From: Mesorhizobium sp. 65-26 | GTDB lineage: Bacteria; Pseudomonadota; Alphaproteobacteria; Rhizobiales; Rhizobiaceae | NCBI GenBank assembly: GCA_001899205.1 | Contig: MKVL01000025.1 | Coordinates: 620,001-684,000, forward strand | Direction of reading: 5' to 3' | Length of the DNA stretch: 64,000 bases | Part shown: piece after piece, positions 50,060 through 60,812 of the stretch | Layout of the letters: every line of letters starts with the position of its first letter | How positions within the stretch are numbered: position 1 is the stretch's first letter | Made by a program: the position numbers and the translations under genes | Notes under the pieces: generated by a model | What the model was told of the DNA's origin: nothing | Database searches by the model: none | What the model saw: the letters and a program-made list of their open reading frames with translations, nothing else

Positions 50060-50686
50060 TCAGCGCTGCTGCAGCGCCAGCCTGATGCCCAGGGCGCAAT
50101 AGATGCCGCCAACCACCTTGCCCTGCCATCTCAGGACGGCGGGGTTCCTGCGCAGCAGATTGCCGAGCCTCCCGGCGCTCGTCGCGAAGATGAGCGTGCT
50201 GAACAGGCCGAGCAACACGAAGATGCTGCCCAAGGTTGCGAGTTGAAGCATCACGTGGCCGTTCTCCGGCCTCACGAATTGTGGCAGGAACGCCAGGAAG
50301 AAAAGTGCCGTCTTGGGATTGAGTACCTCGGTGAGCACGGCCTGGCGGAACGCTACCGGCGCGGTAATGGCGATCGAGCCCATCGTGGGCCCGGCAGGGG
50401 CTTTTTCGACTATTGCGCGGATGCCGAGATAAACGAGATAGGCCGCGCCGGCATATTTTATGACGCTGAACAACATCGCCGAGGCGGCGATGATGGCCGA
50501 GATGCCGATCATGGCCATCAGCGTGTGGAAAACGTCTCCCGCGGCGATGCCTGCGCCGGTCGCGATGCCAACCCTGGTGCCGGAACTGGTCGCCCGCGCC
50601 ACCGTCAGCAGGGTGGCGGGGCCGGGAATGAAGACGAAGCCGAGCACGACGGCGACATAGGTGGCCAGGGTCGCGGCGGCGATCAT
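50060..50686 (-). CDS. LysE/RhtB-family amino acid exporter
   Basis: A 208-residue membrane protein of the LysE superfamily with about six helices. Its N-terminal motif GFVFIPGPATLLTVARATSSG, the family PGP signature, and GIAAGDVFHTL are clear. It likely exports an amino acid such as homoserine, threonine or leucine, or acts in stress detoxification. Its ATG overlaps the stop of oligopeptidase B, so peptide breakdown and amino acid export are co-expressed. Confidence 0.92.
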   Translation of the reverse strand: MIAAATLATYVAVVLGFVFIPGPATLLTVARATSSGTRVGIATGAGIAAGDVFHTLMAMIGISAIIAASAMLFSVIKYAGAAYLVYLGIRAIVEKAPAGPTMGSIAITAPVAFRQAVLTEVLNPKTALFFLAFLPQFVRPENGHVMLQLATLGSIFVLLGLFSTLIFATSAGRLGNLLRRNPAVLRWQGKVVGGIYCALGIRLALQQR

Positions 50687-52806
50687 GAACGGACCTCTTC
50701 GGCAAGATCGGCCTTGCCGGTGACACGCAACGCGAAGGCGTAGATGTAGGCGATTTCCTCCAGCCGGGAGAAGCGGCCGGAAGCGCCGGCATGTCCGGAG
50801 TCCATGTTGATCTTGAACAGGACCGGATTGTCGCTCCGCTTGCGGTCGCGCAGGCGCGCCACCCATTTGGCCGGCTCCCAATAGGTGACGCGGGGGTCGG
50901 TCAGGCCGGCAAGGGCCAGGATGGGTGGATAGTCGAGCGCGCCGACATTGTCGTAGGGCGAATAGCACGCGATCGTCAGATAGTCTTCCTGCGATGCGAT
51001 CGGGTTGCCCCACTCGGGCCATTCCGGTGGCGTCAGCGGCAGCGTCGCGTCGAGCATCGTGGTCAGCACGTCGACGAACGGCACTTCGGCGACGATGCCG
51101 CCGAAGCACTCCGGCGCCATGTTGGCGATCGCGCCCATCAGCATGCCGCCGGCAGAGCCGCCTTGCGCAACGATGCGGTCGTGCGACGTGTAGCGCTCCG
51201 CCACGAGGTGGCGGGCGACGGCTATGAAGTCGGTGAAGGTATTGCGCTTGTGCGCCCGCTTGCCGTCATCGTACCAGCCGTAACCCTTGTCCTTGCCGCC
51301 GCGCACATGCGCGATCGCATAGACGAAGCCGCGATCGACCAGCGAAAGTATGTTGGTGTTGAAACCGGCCGGCACGGTGATGCCGTAGGAGCCGTAGCCG
51401 TAGAGCTGGCATGGCGCGGAGCCGTCGAGCGGCGTGTCGCGCAGGTGGATGAGCGAGACCGGCACCAACTCGCCGTCCGGCGCGGGCGCCATCAGCCTGC
51501 GCGTGACGTAACGGTCCGCGTCGTGGCCGGAAGGCACCTCCTGCGTCTTGAGCAGCACGCGTTCGCGCGTCCGCATGTTGTAGTCGAATACCTGCGCCGG
51601 CGTCGTCATGGAGGAATAGGAAAAACGCAGGATGTCCGTGTCGTATTCATAGGCCCCGGCGAGGGCGAGCGAAAACGCCTCTTCATCGAACGAGATGAAG
51701 TGCTCGTCGCCGGTCTCGCGGTCACGCACGACGATACGCGGCAGCCCATCCTTGCGCTCGAGCCGCGCCATATAGTGCTCGAAGCCGATGAGCGACAGGA
51801 TCAGCCGGCCCGGCTCATGCGGCACCAGTTCGCGCCAGTTGGCCCGTCTCGGGTCGCTGACCGGCGCTGTCACGATCTTGAAATCCTTCGCGTCGTCGGC
51901 GTTGGTGAGGATGAAGAAGATGTCGCCGCCTTCTTCCAACTCATACTGGAGCCCGGTTTCGCGGGGTGCCACGATCCTGGGTTCCGTCCCGGGGGCGGTG
52001 GCGCTGATCAGCCTGTATTCCGACGTCTCGTGATCATTGATGCTGATCATGACCCAGTCGTTGCGGCGCGTGCCCTCGACATTCATGAAGAAGCCCGGAT
52101 CCGGCTCCTCGTAGACAAGCCGGTCCCTGTCCGCTGTCTCGCCGAGCGTGTGGAAAAAGACCTTCGACGGCCGGTGGTTGGGGTCGAGCCGGGTGTAGAA
52201 AAAGCCCTTGTCGTCGGTGCTCCAGGCGCCGCCGCCGCCGGTGTTCGCGACGCTGTCGTCAAGATCCTTGTTACTGGCGAGGTCGCGCACGCGCAGCGTG
52301 AAGAACTCCGAGCCCTTGTCGTCGAAGGCCCACAGCAGCCTGGCGTGGTCCGCGGAATGGTCGATGCCGCCCAGTCGGAAATACGGCTTGCCCGCCGCTT
52401 CGGCGTCGCCGTCGAGCAGGATCTGCTCGGAGCCGCCATCACGCGGCATGCGGAAGTAGCGCGGCTGTTCGCCGCCCAGCCGGTAGGAAGAGCCGTAGGC
52501 ATAGGGCCCATCCTTCATCGGCACCGTGGAGTCGTCTTCCTTGATGCGCCCCTTCATCTCGGCGAAAAGCTGCTTCCGCAGGCCCGCCGTGTCGGCCATC
52601 AGCGCCGCCTGATAGGCATTCTCCGCCTCCAGATGTGCGCGTATGCCGGCGTCCAGAAGCGAAGGATCGCGAAACATTTCCTGCCAGTTGTCGGCCCGCA
52701 GCCAGGCGTAGTCGTCCGTCCGGCTTATTCCATGATGCGTATCGGAAACCGGACGCTTCTCGGTTGCGGGCGGGTTGGTTGCGGGAAAAGCCTGGGGTCT
52801 GTTCAT
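50683..52806 (-). CDS. ptrB: Oligopeptidase B (S9 family)
   Basis: A 707-residue serine peptidase that cleaves after basic residues in short peptides. The N-terminal beta-propeller spans about residues 70-420. The alpha/beta hydrolase domain has the nucleophile in GGSAGGMLMGAIAN and the catalytic His in MDSGHAGASGRFSRLEE. Length is typical. It is followed without gap by an amino acid exporter. Translation may use the ATG at 52806. Confidence 0.94.
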   Translation of the reverse strand: MNRPQAFPATNPPATEKRPVSDTHHGISRTDDYAWLRADNWQEMFRDPSLLDAGIRAHLEAENAYQAALMADTAGLRKQLFAEMKGRIKEDDSTVPMKDGPYAYGSSYRLGGEQPRYFRMPRDGGSEQILLDGDAEAAGKPYFRLGGIDHSADHARLLWAFDDKGSEFFTLRVRDLASNKDLDDSVANTGGGGAWSTDDKGFFYTRLDPNHRPSKVFFHTLGETADRDRLVYEEPDPGFFMNVEGTRRNDWVMISINDHETSEYRLISATAPGTEPRIVAPRETGLQYELEEGGDIFFILTNADDAKDFKIVTAPVSDPRRANWRELVPHEPGRLILSLIGFEHYMARLERKDGLPRIVVRDRETGDEHFISFDEEAFSLALAGAYEYDTDILRFSYSSMTTPAQVFDYNMRTRERVLLKTQEVPSGHDADRYVTRRLMAPAPDGELVPVSLIHLRDTPLDGSAPCQLYGYGSYGITVPAGFNTNILSLVDRGFVYAIAHVRGGKDKGYGWYDDGKRAHKRNTFTDFIAVARHLVAERYTSHDRIVAQGGSAGGMLMGAIANMAPECFGGIVAEVPFVDVLTTMLDATLPLTPPEWPEWGNPIASQEDYLTIACYSPYDNVGALDYPPILALAGLTDPRVTYWEPAKWVARLRDRKRSDNPVLFKINMDSGHAGASGRFSRLEEIAYIYAFALRVTGKADLAEEVRS

Positions 52807-52975
52807 TTGGTCTTCTTCTGCGTGAATCTTGAATGACGAATGAACACGCCGATCAGGCGCGGTTCAAGGGGCCGATCGCATTGTCATGGTCGACACTTGA
52901 CGTCGAACGCCGAAGCAGCCCGGTCGTGGGTTGCGGACGGCATGTCGAGATGATGATTGGAGAGAGGGAAAGATC

Positions 52976-53338
52976 ATGAGGAACAGGTTTCATGCGGCGC
53001 TGCTGCTCGGCCTGATGGCGGCGACTTTGGCTGGCCAGGCAAATGCCGCGGCCTTCGCGGCATGGAAAGTCACGGGCATACCTTTCGGCGACACGTTGAA
53101 CATCCGCAAGTATCCGGCCTCCGTCTCGCAAAAGCAGGCGGCTTATCCAAACGGCGCGATTCTCCAGATGACCGGCAGATGTACGGGCGGCGTCGATCTT
53201 CTCGACATTGCCGGCCAACCGGCTTGGCAACAGAAGCAACTCGTTCGCTACCGCTGGTGCGAGGTGTGGCATGATCCGGCTCGCGACGGCCGCTTCGTCA
53301 CGGGATGGGTCTACGGAAAGTATATCGCGCCGCGTTGA
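52976..53338 (+). CDS. Exported SH3-like domain protein
   Basis: A 120-residue protein with a signal peptide (MRNRFHAALLLGLMAATLAG ... NAAA) and a bacterial SH3-like domain: DTLNIRKYPA, YPNGAILQMTGRC, then VTGWVYGKYIAPR. Such domains bind peptidoglycan or proteins in the periplasm. Two cysteines (TGRC and YRWC) could form a disulfide. The ATG 52976 is preceded by GGGAAAGATC. It is divergent from ptrB. Function beyond the fold is unknown. Confidence 0.8.
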   Translation: MRNRFHAALLLGLMAATLAGQANAAAFAAWKVTGIPFGDTLNIRKYPASVSQKQAAYPNGAILQMTGRCTGGVDLLDIAGQPAWQQKQLVRYRWCEVWHDPARDGRFVTGWVYGKYIAPR

Positions 53339-53761
53339 GCAAATCGATACCGAACGGTTTGTTCGGGCGAGTGGCGTGTACGAATAATGGCTTGCAACCG
53401 GGGATGTCACGTTTTTGACAGTCGGTGTTGCGGCTTTCGAGGCTCAAAGCATAGGTCAAGCATCTGGATTGGACACCCGGTAGCTCGAATGTAATGCCAG
53501 CGCGGCCCTCCTTCCGATGCGACTGGTCTGGCCAGAACAGCGCCAAAAAATTACACGGATCACGTAAGATCGAAGCTGATCACGGAATACTTGATCAGTA
53601 TCGTAGAATATAGCGCAAGAAATGAATTGACTTACTTGGGTGGCGAGCCCATTAATGCCCTTGACGCGAATCGCAGGATTTCCGCCTGCGAAAAGATCGC
53701 GCAGTGCCCGACTGAAAAAGGGCGCAAATGAAAATGACTCTCGTTGGGGCCTGAACAAATC
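53339..53761. other. Long AT-rich leader upstream of mucR
   Basis: About 420 bases with no credible gene. They are distinctly richer in A and T than the surroundings, which fits MucR/Ros-type binding to AT-rich DNA with T-A steps. A candidate promoter lies at 53627-53655. Autorepression by MucR through this region is expected from the family but not demonstrated. Confidence 0.45.
53627..53655 (+). promoter_or_regulatory. Candidate sigma-70-type promoter of mucR
   Basis: TTGACT, 17 bases, CATTAA; about 105 bases before the mucR ATG. The -35 is near consensus, the -10 weak. Confidence 0.35.
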
Positions 53762-54187
53762 ATGGATATCGTGGAAACGCCTTCCAGAAACAGCGATGCG
53801 CTGATCGAACTCACTGCTGACGTGGTGGCTGCCTATGTCAGCAACAATCCGGTTCCAGTGGGCGAACTGCCGAACCTTATAGCCGATGTTCACGCCGCTC
53901 TCGGGCGTGTCGGCGGGGTTAGCGAGCAGCCGCCTGCCGACAAGCAGAAGCCGGCCGTGAACCCGAAGCGGTCGGTGCACGACGACTACATCGTCTGCCT
54001 TGAGGACGGCAAGAAGTTCAAGTCGCTCAAGCGCCACCTGATGACGCACTATGACATGACGCCGGACCAGTACCGCGAAAAGTGGAACCTGGATCCGAGC
54101 TATCCGATGGTGGCGCCGAATTATGCCGCGGCTCGCTCGCAACTCGCCAAGAAGATGGGCCTTGGCCGCAAGCGCAAGGGCCGGTGA
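53762..54187 (+). CDS. mucR: MucR/Ros-family transcriptional regulator
   Basis: A 141-residue zinc-finger regulator controlling exopolysaccharide, motility and cell-cycle genes in Rhizobiales. The DNA-binding region reads [18 protein letters not shown] then [17 protein letters not shown]. Where Ros has Cys-x2-Cys, this protein has Cys-x2-Asp; CxxD with two His is known in MucR proteins, and some M. loti homologues need no zinc. I started at ATG 53762 ([10 protein letters not shown]). A terminator follows. Confidence 0.92.
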   Translation: MDIVETPSRNSDALIELTADVVAAYVSNNPVPVGELPNLIADVHAALGRVGGVSEQPPADKQKPAVNPKRSVHDDYIVCLEDGKKFKSLKRHLMTHYDMTPDQYREKWNLDPSYPMVAPNYAAARSQLAKKMGLGRKRKGR

Positions 54188-54214
54188 TCCGGAAGCATCG
54201 ATTATCGATAGCGG

Positions 54215-54240
54215 CGGCGCCTTCGGGCGCCGTTTGCTTT
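54215..54240 (+). terminator. Intrinsic terminator after mucR
   Basis: CGGCGCC, TTCG, GGCGCCG then TTTGCTTTT. A stable tetraloop hairpin about 28 bases after the stop. Confidence 0.85.
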
Positions 54241-54357
54241 TATGGCGTTCGCGGGAATGTGGAGCGGCGGCTCGTGGAGCGCCTTGAGAGCGCTTCGACC
54301 GCTCTCACGATACGATCATCCGGCGGCGCGTTATTCCAAAAAAACGAAGCGTTCTGG

Positions 54358-54786
54358 TCAGGCGGTCTGTTTCAACGCCGTCTCGGCGTCGCGCTTGATG
54401 CGCTTCACCATCGAACGCAGGCCGTTGGCGCGCTGCGGCGACAGATGCTCGTCGAGACCGAGCGTCTTCAGCGTCGCCTCGGCATCGATCTGCTGGATCT
54501 CGCTGGCGGGCTTTCCTGAAAACAGCGCGAGCATGATGGCGACCAGCCCGCGCACGATATGGGCGTCCGAATCGCCCTTGAAGGTGATGACAGGGTCTGC
54601 GCCTCGACCTTGCTCGGTGGTGAGCCATACCTGGCTGACGCAACCCGGGACCTTGTTCGCCGCGCTGCGATCCTCGTCCCGGAACGGCGGCAGTGCCTCG
54701 CCCAGTTCGATCACGTAGCGGTAGCGGTCTTCCCACTCGTCGAGAAGCGAAAAATCGTCCTGGATGGTCTGGATGGTCGCGGTCAT
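54358..54786 (-). CDS. sufE: SufE-family cysteine desulfurase activator
   Basis: A 142-residue Fe-S biogenesis protein that accepts sulfur from the SufS desulfurase. The sulfur-accepting cysteine is in NKVPGCVSQVWL; DEWEDRYRYVIELGEALPP is the family's N-terminal signature. Start ATG 54786 (MTATIQTIQDDF) is preferred to the longer frame reaching 54945. No suf operon is nearby, which is usual for the stand-alone rhizobial SufE. It lies between MucR and DUF5330 on opposite and same strands respectively. Confidence 0.93.
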   Translation of the reverse strand: MTATIQTIQDDFSLLDEWEDRYRYVIELGEALPPFRDEDRSAANKVPGCVSQVWLTTEQGRGADPVITFKGDSDAHIVRGLVAIMLALFSGKPASEIQQIDAEATLKTLGLDEHLSPQRANGLRSMVKRIKRDAETALKQTA

Positions 54787-54995
54787 GTGCCGGATATAGT
54801 GCATCGCGCCGGAAAGTGCGAAGCGGTTTTCGGACAAATCCGGTGTTCGGACGGCAAGGGCAGGCGGCGGGAGCGGTTCGTGAGGCGCTCCCGCCCTATT
54901 TCGCACCTGCCCCGGGGCACGGGAAAAACAAACCACCGCGGGCATGGGAGAGGTCGACCCGCCCGCGGTGTGCCATCGAAATGGCGAAAGAAACG

Positions 54996-55352
54996 TCAGT
55001 TGCGAACCGGAAGGTTCACTTTTTCGGGCAGGACGACTTCGGCGGGCACGCTGCCGGTCGAAACCGACGTATCGGGCGTATCCGACGCGGTCTTGTCGTC
55101 GAGCATCGCGGCGGCGATCTTCGCCGTTTCCTTGGCGCGGGCGCCGATGGTCTGCATGGCCGATTTGCCGGTCTCGCAGACATCCGGCTTGCGCTCGCAG
55201 ATGCCGGCGATGTCGCCCACCGCCTCGCGGGCGGCAAACAGCGCCTGCAGCGGGCTGACGCTTTCGTGCCCCGACTCGTCCGAGCCGACATTCAGCGGCA
55301 GCAACAGCAGCACCAGCGAAAACCAGAACGCTGCTCTAATAAGGAAGCCCAT
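54996..55352 (-). CDS. DUF5330-family exported protein
   Basis: A 118-residue protein with an N-terminal membrane helix (FLIRAAFWFSLVLLLLPL), then a region with PLQALFAAREAVGDIAGICE and KPDVCETGKSAMQTIGARAK matching the rhizobial DUF5330 family. The two cysteines probably form a disulfide in the periplasm. Function unknown. It is about 210 bases upstream of sufE on the same strand and opposite to the kinase gene. Confidence 0.8.
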   Translation of the reverse strand: MGFLIRAAFWFSLVLLLLPLNVGSDESGHESVSPLQALFAAREAVGDIAGICERKPDVCETGKSAMQTIGARAKETAKIAAAMLDDKTASDTPDTSVSTGSVPAEVVLPEKVNLPVRN

Positions 55353-55845
55353 CTGCTTGTCCTCTTGTGACCGGATCATGCATCGTTGGCACGACCTCTT
55401 TTGTGAGCGCCATATTGGCACGGCCGCGCAAAAAACGGCTTGTCCTGAAAGCAACAATTCGCTTCAAATTTTAGGCAAATTCGAAACGAATTGTTTCGCG
55501 ATCGCCTGACTGTCCAACGGTCCGGATTCCCGTCAATCAAGCGGAAACCATCCATCCATCTGTTCTGCAACGATATTTCCGTGCGTGGCCTCGTATTTCG
55601 GTCGTTGGTCGCGGGTTGATCGGAGGCATCGTTTGGATAACCAACCGTTTACCATGCCATCATTTGCTTCGGAGGGCCCTCGGGGCGTCCCGACATTTTC
55701 GCGGGACACCGGCATCGGTCCGCCCCGCCTTATCCATTCCTTAAACGCTGGATGCGAGTTTCAGGGTAACCAGAACATCTGCACAGCAGAGTCTGTCACG
55801 ACGAGTGTGAGTGCGTTTGAGTTGACTTCGATCAGGGACAGATAC
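55353..55845. other. Divergent intergenic region before the histidine kinase
   Basis: Contains an inverted repeat CGAAAC-N5-GTTTCG at 55482-55498 and no credible gene. The kinase frame is open back to 55585, but that part has no family-like sequence. The promoters of DUF5330 and of the kinase must lie here. Confidence 0.4.
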
Positions 55846-57601
<1,756 letters not shown>

Positions 57602-57630
<29 letters not shown>

Positions 57631-58375
57631 GCCGGTCAAGCGACGCGCCAGCCGCGCCAGCGCCCTGCAGGGCGGCGTGGTTGCCGTTGGCGGTATGATT
57701 TCCCGCAATCCGGTGCTGGTCGGCGGCTCGACCGCGTTCCTGGTGACGCTGTTCTACGTCTCGGCGAACGCGCTCTGGTACCAGCCTTTCCCGCACACCG
57801 GGGCCTTCTTCGCCACCAGGAGCATCGAAGGCATCACGCATCCCACGGAGCCGGAAACCACCATCAACATCGTGCGGCCCAGTACTGCTCCGGCGCCGAT
57901 CAAGGGCGATCCGGTGGTGGAACGTGTGCAGGGCATATTGAAGGACCTCGATTTCTACTCGGGTACGGTCGACGGCATTTCCGGTCCCAATACCCGCAAG
58001 GCCATACAGGCCTACCAGCAGAAGACCGGCCTCAACGCGTCCGGTGATATCGACGCGCTTCTCCTCGACCAGCTCGGCGCCACGCCGACCACGGGCGCGG
58101 TGCCGAAGCCGGCCCCGCGTCCGCAGACGCCTGCGCCCCCCATACCCTCGCCGCCGCCGGCGAACATGGCCGCACTGGCTCCCGATGCGCGCATCATCAA
58201 GATCCAGGCCGGGTTGAAAGCATTCGGCAACGACGACATGCGGCTCGATGGCGTCGTCGGCGCCCGCACCAAGGCCGCGATCAAGGAATTCCAGTCGCTG
58301 TTCGGCCTGCCTGCGACCGGTGAGCCGGACGAAGCCGTCTACGTCAAGATGCGCGAGATCGGGCTGACGAACTGA
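57602..58375 (+). CDS. Membrane protein with two peptidoglycan-binding domains
   Basis: A 257-residue protein: a basic cytoplasmic tail, one membrane helix (VLVGGSTAFLVTLFYVSANA, about residues 35-54), then two PG_binding_1 repeats (VQGILKDLDFYSGTVDGISG and IKIQAGLKAFGNDDMRLDGV), separated by a Pro/Ala linker. It likely attaches to peptidoglycan from the inner membrane. It overlaps the kinase gene by 29 bases and so is co-transcribed, suggesting a link between wall state and the kinase. Confidence 0.88.
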
Positions 58376-58509
58376 GGCAGGGACTTCGGTTCGGGCTGCA
58401 GCGGGCCTTCCGCCCGCCGCGGCCGATCGCCTTGCCGGGCAGACGGCGGCTCGCAACGATGCCGGAATCCGATTAGACAGATCGGCGCGTCCCTGTCCGG
58501 AACCTTGCC

Positions 58510-58857
58510 ATGCGTGTGACCACTGACCTGTGGGTATCTGCCCTTTTGCGGCGCGTCTTCAGCGCTGGCGGCTTTGCCGCCGTGGTGAAGCGCGGCGCGA
58601 CGGAAGCCGGCGCCGCCTTTGTGTTGACCCGTGGAAGGCTCGGCGATGTTGCCCTCTACGGTCCGGCGCCGCAGACGAGCTATGATTCGGCTAAACCCGA
58701 TGAGCGGTTCTTCGTCCTGCTCGGCGCCGGCGACGATCCCGGCGTGTTCGACGCCCGGCTGGAGAAGGAGAAGAGGTTCGATCCCGACATCTGGATCGTC
58801 GAGATCGAAGCCGGCACCGTACCCGTCGAGGACCTTATTTCCGTAAAGACGTCCTGA
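58510..58857 (+). CDS. DUF1491-family protein
   Basis: A 115-residue protein typical of rhizobial DUF1491: RVTTDLWVSALLRRVFSAGG at the start and DPDIWIVEIEAG near the end. No signal peptide or membrane segment. Function unknown. Its 3' end overlaps the convergent DUF2336 gene by 23 bases. Confidence 0.87.
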   Translation: MRVTTDLWVSALLRRVFSAGGFAAVVKRGATEAGAAFVLTRGRLGDVALYGPAPQTSYDSAKPDERFFVLLGAGDDPGVFDARLEKEKRFDPDIWIVEIEAGTVPVEDLISVKTS

Positions 58858-59860
58858 GACTGCCGGCCGGCGCGTCGTCGCTGTTCGAAGCCTTGCGGGC
58901 GTCGGCATTGGCTACGGCCTGCCAGGGTTCCTGAAACGCCCCGGCGAGGGCGTCGGCCTTCCAGGTCCGTACCTTTTCCAGCGCCAGGTCGCGATGCAGG
59001 AGCCGGTAGCGGTCCAGGAAGGCGCGGATCGCCTGCGGATGCGGGAACTGTGTCGGATAGACCGCGACGGTGATCAGGAATGCCTTGTCTTCGCCGAGAT
59101 CGAGCGCGCGCAAGGCGGCCAGCAGCGAGGCGTAATTCTGGTTCGCCGTCAGGGAGCGCGCCGTGGCGAAGTCGACGTCGAGCGCGTCCGCCAACGCGGT
59201 CTGGAAGAAGGCTGCGTTGCCGGTCAGCGCCGTCTCGCGCAGCTTGACGTAGGTTTCCGGGCCGGCGATCGCGCTGATGCTCGTGGCCTCGCCGCCGGCG
59301 CGCATCATCGAGCGGAGCCGGCGCCGCGCATTCTCCGCCCCGGCCCCCGGCGCGACCCGGGCATCGGCGGCCTCCGTGACGGCATCGCTGCTTTCCAACA
59401 CGGGCTTCGGCGCGACGGCTTCCGGCTTTCGCACATGCACCAGGGTCGGCTTCTCGAGCGCGCGGATCAGGTCGGCGATGGTCGGGTTGAGGTCCCTGCG
59501 GCGCGCGATGGCGCGCGCATGCGGCAGGCCGTGGCGTCCGATCAGCGCGATGAGGTCGACATCGCTCAGCGCAGGCGACCGGATGAGGAGAGGGGCCGCG
59601 ACGTCCACCGGTTCCTCGCAAAGCCGGCGTATCAGCGCCGCCGGCGCATATTCGCATTCGGAGAGCGCGGCCGCCACATAGCGGCGGGATTCGACGGAGA
59701 CGTCGTCGAACAGAGGCAGCGTAAGATCCTCGAGCTGCGCGATCTCGCGCCGCGACGGACGCGTCAACGAACAGAATGCGGAGACCGCCGCCCTGAAAAG
59801 CCGCTCCGCCTTTCCAGCTTCCGTCCGCACCGCGATTTGCCTGAAATCCGAAGATGACAC
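58835..59860 (-). CDS. DUF2336-family protein
   Basis: About 341 residues of helical repeats typical of DUF2336: YVAAALSECEYAPAALIRRL, SPALSDVDLIALIGRHGLPH and a C-terminal all-helical region. DUF2336 proteins occur in alphaproteobacteria and are often cell-cycle or envelope related, without a fixed role. The start is uncertain: GTG 59860 gives a family-like N terminus (VSSSDFRQIAVRTEAGKAER), while a TTG at 59938 adds an unlikely extension. Confidence 0.8.
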   Translation of the reverse strand: MSSSDFRQIAVRTEAGKAERLFRAAVSAFCSLTRPSRREIAQLEDLTLPLFDDVSVESRRYVAAALSECEYAPAALIRRLCEEPVDVAAPLLIRSPALSDVDLIALIGRHGLPHARAIARRRDLNPTIADLIRALEKPTLVHVRKPEAVAPKPVLESSDAVTEAADARVAPGAGAENARRRLRSMMRAGGEATSISAIAGPETYVKLRETALTGNAAFFQTALADALDVDFATARSLTANQNYASLLAALRALDLGEDKAFLITVAVYPTQFPHPQAIRAFLDRYRLLHRDLALEKVRTWKADALAGAFQEPWQAVANADARKASNSDDAPAGSLRTSLRK

Positions 59861-59961
59861 GAAGGATACGCCCGATACTCGACACGATCCGGACCTTCGC
59901 CTGACCGGCTGTGCCGGTTTGGCGGTCGTCAGGAACAAACATCAAATTAGCCGCGATCCGT

Positions 59962-59978
59962 TAGCGCTCCGTTAACCC
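59962..59978. promoter_or_regulatory. Near-consensus CtrA-type box upstream of DUF2336
   Basis: TTAG, seven bases, TTAACC. One mismatch to TTAA-N7-TTAAC. It lies between the divergent DUF2336 gene and the small plus-strand gene at 60048. Confidence 0.35.
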
Positions 59979-60047
59979 TCTGGCCTCTTAATCGGATTTG
60001 GAGGCGTTGCGTTGTGCTCCGGGGAAACCGAGAGGAATGCGCGAACC

Positions 60048-60242
60048 ATGGGCATGGTCTTGTCTTTCGTGCCGCGTGCGGCGGCAAGCAGTCGACCCCA
60101 GCCGAGTGCCGGAACGCCGGCGGCGGTCATCATCTTTCCAGGCGTCCGTTACGAGCGGCCCCGCATCGGCGAGGCTCGTCCTGGCGGCAATGGCCCCGAC
60201 AAGCCGATATCGCCGCGTCCGACACCGCTTCCGCATCACTGA
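60048..60242 (+). CDS. Small conserved rhizobial protein
   Basis: A 64-residue frame beginning MGMVLSFVPRAAASSRP and containing AAVIIFPGVRYERP, a pattern seen in short conserved proteins of Rhizobiales that read V/I-I-F-P-G-V-R-Y-E. Rest is Pro/Gly-rich. GAGAGGAATGCGCG lies upstream. Function unknown. It sits right after the CtrA-like box. Confidence 0.55.
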   Translation: MGMVLSFVPRAAASSRPQPSAGTPAAVIIFPGVRYERPRIGEARPGGNGPDKPISPRPTPLPHH

Positions 60243-60260
60243 CGGGCAGGTGACGCCGGT

Positions 60261-60812
60261 CTAATAATCCGGCAGTTCGCAGGAACTCTGGCTGAGGAAG
60301 CGTGAAACGATAGGCTTCCAGCTTTCGTCGGGCACGAAGGCGCGGATGACGAAGATGCCTTCGTCGATGGGGGCTTCGACGAAGATCGCGCCCTGCAGGT
60401 CCTCGGGAAGGTCCTTGCGCACTTCGATCATCTGGGCAGGCGTCAGCACGACGGCGTCGAGCGTGCCGCTGTTGGCGTTGCGGTCGTTGAAGGAATAGAT
60501 GTTGTGGCCGTTGCGGTCGTAGACCGAGACGGACCAGAAGGGGACGCGGCCCGCCGCTTTGATGCGCACCAGGCCGTCGGTCAGATCGAACCTGCAGGCC
60601 GCGGCATAGAAAAGAGGATCGACGGATTTGACGACCGGCGCGCCGCCCGCCTCGGCGTCCAGCCGCGTCATCTTGTAGAGATCGGAGGCCATGGCCAGTC
60701 GCGACCAGGCGTCGCGCTCCGAAAACTCCGGAACCAACATCAGCACCACGATATGGACGATGCCCGCGCCAAGCAGGCCGAGCAGCACGACATGGAGGAG
60801 CCTACGCATCAC
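60261..60812 (-). CDS. DUF1254-family membrane-anchored protein
   Basis: A 183-residue protein with an N-terminal helix (LLHVVLLGLLGAGIVHIVVL) and a domain containing YAAACRFDLTDGLVRI, FWSVSVYDRNGHNIYSFNDR, typical of the short rhizobial DUF1254 proteins. It pairs with a DUF1214 protein encoded immediately upstream, overlapping by 11 bases. The two families are commonly found together or fused, sometimes in fatty acid or sterol-related clusters, role unknown. Confidence 0.85.
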   Translation of the reverse strand: MMRRLLHVVLLGLLGAGIVHIVVLMLVPEFSERDAWSRLAMASDLYKMTRLDAEAGGAPVVKSVDPLFYAAACRFDLTDGLVRIKAAGRVPFWSVSVYDRNGHNIYSFNDRNANSGTLDAVVLTPAQMIEVRKDLPEDLQGAIFVEAPIDEGIFVIRAFVPDESWKPIVSRFLSQSSCELPDY

